Shown here: positions 7,713-11,466 of the stretch, piece by piece
How positions within the stretch are numbered: position 1 is the stretch's first letter
How the letters are laid out: every line of letters starts with the position of its first letter
NCBI GenBank assembly: GCA_002726335.1
Contig: PBSR01000090.1
Location: 1 to 11,466 of the forward strand
From: Gemmatimonadaceae bacterium
GTDB lineage: Bacteria; Latescibacterota; UBA2968; UBA8231
Reading direction: 5' to 3'
DNA: 11,466 nucleotides
Notes under the pieces: model-generated
Told to the model about the DNA's origin: nothing
The model's database searches: none
Seen by the model: only the letters and a program-made list of their open reading frames with translations
Program-made: the position numbers and the translations under genes

Positions 7713-8537
7713 CTATGCGTGCAGACCTACGAAGCGATCCCAGATGGGCTGCAGGAGATCGCCCCGCAGCCGCAGGTCTCTGCCACCTCGCCAGTTGAGA
7801 CGGCATCCACTGCGCAGCCAGCGGGCCGGTGCCCTCCAGGCATCTCTGCGGTGATAGCGGACGCGCAACGACAGGGGCGCCGGAAAGTGGACGGGTTCGA
7901 TCTCATCTCGACGCCCCAGTGCCAGGGCGACGCCCTTCCGGATGCGCTCGCGACTCTCCTCCACAGCGATCGACACACAGGCTCGGCGGGACAGCGATCG
8001 CTTGACGGCCACCCCTTCTGCGCCGGGTGCGAGGGCGAGCAGCTCGGCCACGGCCCTGTCGTCTCCGGTGAGACAGACCACGGGCACGCCGTGTTCTCCG
8101 GCAATCCCGGCGATGAGGCCCGCTTCGCCGATCTCGCGTCCATTCAGTCGCACCCACTCCAACCGGCGGCGCGAATAGGTGTGCCGCAGGTGGCCGTGGG
8201 CGTCTCCGGCCATGGCGTGCTGTCCAACGATGACCACTGCGGCACAGCTTGCGTCGAGCCCTGGCAGCCAGGTGGGCCGAGCCCCACCGTGAAGCAGTTG
8301 CGCCGGGCGTCGCAGTCCTCCCGCTGGCAGGGAGTCACCCGAACTGTGGTTGTCGACGACGAGGATCTCCCCTGCCCCGGCTGCCAGTGCACCGTCGATG
8401 GCGGCGTTCATCTCCCCTGTCCACAGGTCCAGCCAGCGATCGCGACGCGACGCGGCCAGAGGCGAGCGGAGATCGTGCACATCATAGCCACCCACACCGC
8501 TGACGCCTTCCAGGTCGGCCACCACATAGACCTTCAT
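7713..8537 (-). CDS. M55 family D-aminopeptidase (DppA-like)
   Basis: A 274-residue protein started at ATG 8537 (MKVYVVADLEGVSG), which overlaps the deacetylase TGA as ATGA. Length and motif spacing match Bacillus DppA. Candidate zinc ligands are Asp8 and Glu10 in ADLEG, His64 in DNHSSG, His107 in GQHAM and Glu138 in IGEAGL. His119 in LRHTYS is the probable equivalent of the catalytic histidine. GDDRAVAELL (158-167) and AVKRSLSRRA (177-186) are further family signatures. DppA is a self-compartmentalising decamer that removes D-amino acids, preferring D-Ala dipeptides and peptides. No signal peptide is present, so it is cytoplasmic. Its place inside a glycan-type operon is unusual: it may process a D-amino-acid-containing precursor or act on an aminoacylated sugar, but this is inference. 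The C-terminal third (about 205-274) is unusually rich in Arg. Confidence 0.88.
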   Translation of the reverse strand: MKVYVVADLEGVSGVGGYDVHDLRSPLAASRRDRWLDLWTGEMNAAIDGALAAGAGEILVVDNHSSGDSLPAGGLRRPAQLLHGGARPTWLPGLDASCAAVVIVGQHAMAGDAHGHLRHTYSRRRLEWVRLNGREIGEAGLIAGIAGEHGVPVVCLTGDDRAVAELLALAPGAEGVAVKRSLSRRACVSIAVEESRERIRKGVALALGRRDEIEPVHFPAPLSLRVRYHRRDAWRAPARWLRSGCRLNWRGGRDLRLRGDLLQPIWDRFVGLHA

Positions 8538-9445
8538 GGTTCGCTGTTTCCGCGCTGTCGATACCAGTCGGCGAACTCGCTGTACGTGGCGATCCAGCAA
8601 TCGTCACCGAGGCCCCGTGCAGAAGCGAGGAAGCCGTCGAAATCGAAGCGTTCCGTGTCCTTCGGATCCAGATAGATGTTCGTGATCCCGCCACAGGCTG
8701 CGGCACGCCGCAGTTGCGCGCCAAGCACGTCAGCGAAGTCTTCCCGGTGCCAGCCGTCGCGGGCGTAGAATGCGTGCCACGTGTCCAGGGAACTGTGCGG
8801 GTGCCGTGGACAGGTCGTTACCGGAATTTCGACGACACCGTACTCGACCACGGGCAGACCGAGACGGCTGCCCCGAGGCGACAGCATGGAGGTGGAATAG
8901 ATGAACCCCTGCGCCGCCAGTATCGGATACAGGGGCATGGGATCGACGTTGCCGAAGTGAGGGGCTCGGAAACCGCGTGCCGTCACTCCCAGCGTAGCCA
9001 ACAGTGCCTTCTGGCAGCGCGAGATCTCGCTTCGCCGTTCATCGAGACTCAGATCCTCCCACCGCTCTTCGTTCAGGTCGCTGCGCCGCGACACAAACCG
9101 ACCCGGGGCATTGATCAGCTCGGGGTGTGAATACGAGTGGTTGACGATCTCATGTCCCCCGTCGACGACGGTGCGGTGCTCCTCGACGAACTCTTCCACC
9201 CAACGGCCGACGCAGGCAAAGCTGGCCCCTATTCCGTGCGCGGCGAGACGCTCGACGACGACGGGCAGGGCCTCGCAGTCTTCCGGAAAATCGACGTCGA
9301 AGGACAGCAACAGGCAGGAGGTATGGCCATTCCAGGAGACGCCGGCCTCACGGAAGGTGGCATCGATGGGTCGGTTGACGAGGCTGGGAGCAAGGTGGCC
9401 GACCAGTTGCGCCAGGCGTCCCTCGCTACGCCCTATCAGGTCCAC
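8534..9445 (-). CDS. Polysaccharide deacetylase (NodB homology domain)
   Basis: A 303-residue protein with the carbohydrate esterase 4 motifs: LSFDVDF (47-53, motif 1 with Asp50/Asp52 for base and metal), HSYSHPEL (103-110, motif 2, the HxxxH metal pair) and RGFRAPHFG (157-165, motif 3). A late TNIYLDP block (255-261) also resembles family members. Such enzymes remove N- or O-acetyl groups from polysaccharides or lipid-linked sugars. Closest in style are the deacetylases of exosortase/EPS loci. No signal peptide is seen, which suggests an intracellular glycolipid or nucleotide-sugar substrate, or that a partner is needed. The GTG at 9445 is chosen because it lies one base after the asparagine synthetase TGA and six bases after AGGTGG. 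ATG at 9490 or 9505 would add 15 or 20 residues read inside the upstream gene and has a poorer ribosome site. Confidence 0.85.
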   Translation of the reverse strand: MDLIGRSEGRLAQLVGHLAPSLVNRPIDATFREAGVSWNGHTSCLLLSFDVDFPEDCEALPVVVERLAAHGIGASFACVGRWVEEFVEEHRTVVDGGHEIVNHSYSHPELINAPGRFVSRRSDLNEERWEDLSLDERRSEISRCQKALLATLGVTARGFRAPHFGNVDPMPLYPILAAQGFIYSTSMLSPRGSRLGLPVVEYGVVEIPVTTCPRHPHSSLDTWHAFYARDGWHREDFADVLGAQLRRAAACGGITNIYLDPKDTERFDFDGFLASARGLGDDCWIATYSEFADWYRQRGNSEP

Positions 9446-9446
9446 G

Positions 9447-11366
9447 TCAAGCCACCTGGGACAGGGGTGTCGTCGGATCCAGGCGATCATTGCCCGTGTC
9501 GACATACATGCGGAACCACAACTCCAGGCACAGCAGGCTCCAGACCAATTGCGAATGCCGGGCGGCGTGAGGGCCCCAACGGTCGAGCAGCGAGGCCACG
9601 TACGCCGGTTGCAGCAACCCGCGTCGCTCAACTCGTTCCGGTGACAGAACCCGGCGTATCGACGCCTCGAGTCCGTGACGCGTCCACAGGGCGAACGGTA
9701 CCGCCAGCCCCTGCTTCTTGCGACGGGGAGTCGTCGCGGGTAGCAGCGGCGCCAGGGCTTTCTTCAGCACTTCCTTCTCGCTGCCACCCTTCACCTTGAA
9801 ACCGTGGGGCATCCACAACGCTTCTTCGACGAGGCGATGATCGAGAAAAGGCGTACGCCCCTCGAGGGACACCGCCATCGTCATCCTGTCGGTCCGCGTG
9901 AGCATGCAGTCGGGTAGCCGCAGCCGCAATTCGCAGAACAGGAGCTGCTCCAGAGGATGCGACCCGGGTGTGTCGAGGGCGCACTCGGCGTACAGACGCT
10001 CCGCTCCGCGATCGACGGCCTCGGCGTCCACGTACATGGACCGACGTTCCTGCTCATCGAAGGCCTCGATCCACGTGAGCGCCCGCTGCGCCGGGGGCTG
10101 ATCGGCCAACAGCAGCGCCCGGTGCAGTGAATCGGCCGACGGCACCCGGCTCGTCAGCGCGCTCAGGGCCGAGCGGACAAATCCCGGCAGCATGGCCAGC
10201 CGGCGAATCTGGGCGTCGCTGACGAAACGTGTGTAGCCACCGAACAGCTCGTCGGCCCCCTCTCCCGTGAGGATGACCTTCACGTGTTCGCGGGCAGCGG
10301 CGGCGACCTGGTGGGTGGGCACGATGATGGGGTCGGCAAAAGGGCTGTCGAAGTGGGACAGCAGCTGCGGCAACAACTCGACGCGGTCAGCCGTGCAGTC
10401 CACCTCGTGATGCCGCGTCTCACAATGACGCGAGACGGCCTGGGCGTGCGCCCCTTCGTCGAGGCGGGGTTCCTCACTGAAGCGGATGGCGAACGTCTCT
10501 ACCGGTTCCTCCATGTGCTGCGCCATCAAGGCCACGATCCCGCTCGAGTCGAGTCCGCCGCTGAGAAAGGCTCCGAAGGGCACATCGCTCATCAGCCGCA
10601 GGCGTACGGCGTCGTCGAGCAACTCGCGGACCCGGCGGGCGGCGTCATCCATCGTCGCCGCCGGTGCCGGGGGCTCCCCTTTCCACGGCTCCCAGTAGTT
10701 GTGCGTCGTCCAGTTACCAGCCCGGATGTCGACGACGAGCGCCTGTCCTGGCAAGAGTTGCTGGATCCCCCGGAACAGTGTGGATTGACCGCCCGAATAC
10801 CGCAGAGACAGATACTGATCGATGGCGGCTGGATCGACTGCCGGCGCCATGCCGGGCAGCCTCAGCAGCGCCTTGATCTCGGAGGCGAAGGCAAACATCC
10901 CATCGGTCTCAGTGAAGAAGAGCGGTTTGATTCCGAGCCGGTCACGAGCCAGTAGAAGCTGGCCGTTTCCTTCATCCCACAGGGCGATGGCGAACATGCC
11001 GTTGAGCCGCTGCAGCAGCTCGCCTCCCTCTTCCTCGTACAGATGAGTGAGAATCTCGGTGTCGGTACGGCTGGCGAATCGATGCCCTCGTGTCGCCAGA
11101 TCTTCACGCAATGCTGCCTGATTGTAGATCTCACCATTGAAGACGACGTGGACGGTGCCATCCTCATTGTGCACCGGTTGATGGCCACCGGCCACGTCGA
11201 TGATGCTGAGTCGGGCGTTGGCCAGGGCCACGCCCTGGCGGGCGATGCAACCGGACTCATCCGGCCCCCGATGCCGGAGGGAGCTGAGCATACGCTCGAC
11301 GATGGAATCGTCGCCCTCCCTTGAGGGTGCACCCCGAAGGCGGACGAAGCCGCAGATGCCGCACAC
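9447..11366 (-). CDS. asnB: Asparagine synthetase, glutamine-hydrolysing (AsnB type)
   Basis: A 639-residue class II amidotransferase with both domains intact. The N-terminal Ntn glutaminase has the nucleophile Cys2 in MCGICGF, RHRGPDE (31-37), ARLSIID (51-57), NGEIYN (77-82) and RTDTE (100-104). The synthetase domain has the PP-loop FLSGGLDSSG (267-276) and TGEGADELFGGY (367-378). It converts an acid to an amide using ATP and glutamine. In polysaccharide loci such enzymes are often believed to amidate a uronic acid or another glycan acid instead of aspartate, so the symbol denotes the family, not a proven substrate. The start is GTG at 11366, fixed by the need for Cys directly after the initiator. 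There is no convincing Shine-Dalgarno: only AGGG ten bases upstream, inside the repeat-like sequence. It is probably the first visible gene of the operon. Confidence 0.92.
   Translation of the reverse strand: MCGICGFVRLRGAPSREGDDSIVERMLSSLRHRGPDESGCIARQGVALANARLSIIDVAGGHQPVHNEDGTVHVVFNGEIYNQAALREDLATRGHRFASRTDTEILTHLYEEEGGELLQRLNGMFAIALWDEGNGQLLLARDRLGIKPLFFTETDGMFAFASEIKALLRLPGMAPAVDPAAIDQYLSLRYSGGQSTLFRGIQQLLPGQALVVDIRAGNWTTHNYWEPWKGEPPAPAATMDDAARRVRELLDDAVRLRLMSDVPFGAFLSGGLDSSGIVALMAQHMEEPVETFAIRFSEEPRLDEGAHAQAVSRHCETRHHEVDCTADRVELLPQLLSHFDSPFADPIIVPTHQVAAAAREHVKVILTGEGADELFGGYTRFVSDAQIRRLAMLPGFVRSALSALTSRVPSADSLHRALLLADQPPAQRALTWIEAFDEQERRSMYVDAEAVDRGAERLYAECALDTPGSHPLEQLLFCELRLRLPDCMLTRTDRMTMAVSLEGRTPFLDHRLVEEALWMPHGFKVKGGSEKEVLKKALAPLLPATTPRRKKQGLAVPFALWTRHGLEASIRRVLSPERVERRGLLQPAYVASLLDRWGPHAARHSQLVWSLLCLELWFRMYVDTGNDRLDPTTPLSQVA
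9452..9457 (-). promoter_or_regulatory. Ribosome binding site deciding the deacetylase start
   Basis: AGGTGG on the minus strand lies six bases before GTG 9445, inside the last codons of the asparagine synthetase gene, and the stop TGA falls between the site and the start. This supports reinitiation at the GTG in preference to the ATGs at 9490 and 9505. It is read directly from sequence; function is inferred. Confidence 0.5.
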
Positions 11367-11370
11367 AGTC

Positions 11371-11466
11371 CTAGTGCCCTGTCTCAGAAGTAGCCTTGTG
11401 GAATTCGGGCGTCGAGACGCCTGGCTCGCAAGGCGCGCGATCGAGGTGGGTCAGTGGGACCCACGG
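11371..11466. repeat. Possible end of a small mobile repeat (IS/MITE-like) upstream of asnB
   Basis: The non-coding right edge begins CTAGTGCCCTGTCTCAGAAG on the plus strand. From memory this resembles terminal inverted repeats of TA-targeting elements of the IS630/Tc1-mariner type and related MITEs found in many bacterial genomes. The TA at 11372-11373 would be the target site. The stretch also has two small inverted repeats, at 11408-11421 and 11446-11464. The minus strand has two short open stretches (ending at TAG 11371-11373 and TGA 11384-11386), but neither resembles a known protein. The other end, if any, lies outside the window. No convincing promoter was found here. Confidence 0.35.
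11446..11464. other. Perfect 7-bp inverted repeat (hairpin)
   Basis: GTGGGTC and GACCCAC flank a five-base loop. There is no following T-run on either strand within the window, so it does not look like a complete intrinsic terminator. It may be part of the repeat-like element at the right edge. Confidence 0.4.

Noticed and set aside
9446..9631. N-terminal extension of the deacetylase frame
   Set aside because: It reads out of frame inside the asparagine synthetase C-terminus with Cys/Trp-rich, unconserved sequence. GTG 9445 has a good ribosome site and correct spacing.
11367..11466. Sigma-70-type promoter upstream of asnB
   Set aside because: A TTGCGA with a weak CGAATT about 17 bases on can be drawn on the minus strand, but the match is poor and GC-rich genomes give many such chances. 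Not reported as a feature.
1..11466. CRISPR arrays, tRNA or rRNA genes, riboswitches
   Set aside because: No regularly spaced direct repeats, cloverleaf-like sequences or conserved rRNA blocks were seen; coding sequence fills nearly the whole window.

Overview
The window is a single unidirectional, GC-rich bacterial gene cluster. All nine protein genes lie on the minus strand, so it reads from right (about 11,366) to left (1). Genes are packed with no real intergenic space: the junctions are ATGA or TGATG stop/start overlaps, or gaps of 1-4 bases. This indicates one long, translationally coupled operon. The only non-coding stretch is the 100 bases at the right edge. The organism cannot be named from this sequence. 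High GC, abundant GTG/ATG coupling and tandem TMTC-like TPR membrane proteins fit an environmental Gram-negative-type bacterium (for example Gemmatimonadota, Myxococcota, Planctomycetota, Acidobacteriota or a candidate phylum), but this is a guess.

Layout in transcription order: (1) 11366-9447, a canonical glutamine-dependent asparagine synthetase (AsnB type); (2) 9445-8534, a NodB-fold polysaccharide deacetylase; (3) 8537-7713, an M55-family (DppA-like) zinc D-aminopeptidase; (4) 7710-5875, a second asparagine-synthase homologue that has lost the N-terminal glutaminase cysteine and part of the synthetase motif; (5) 5875-4745, a CapA-like metallophosphoesterase-fold protein without an export signal; (6) 4740-3739, a class I SAM-dependent methyltransferase; (7, 8) 3742-1940 and 1943-150, two tandem paralogous integral-membrane proteins with a GT-C glycosyltransferase N-terminal half and a TPR C-terminal half, like TMTC/DUF1736 proteins; (9) 153-1, the first 51 codons of a GT4-like glycosyltransferase that runs off the left edge.

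Together the genes look like part of an extracellular polysaccharide or surface-glycoconjugate locus. Asparagine-synthase-type amidotransferases, polysaccharide deacetylases and GT4 glycosyltransferases are typical partners in exosortase/PEP-CTERM-type EPS loci, although no exosortase, polymerase or flippase is visible here. Less ordinary are the D-aminopeptidase, the cysteine-less amide-ligase homologue and the CapA-like protein sitting next to one another, and the duplicated TMTC-like proteins. A tentative reading is that the locus makes an amidated or amino-acid-decorated glycan, or a glycosylated surface polymer. The right edge carries a sequence resembling the end of a small mobile repeat, abutting the GTG start of the first gene.
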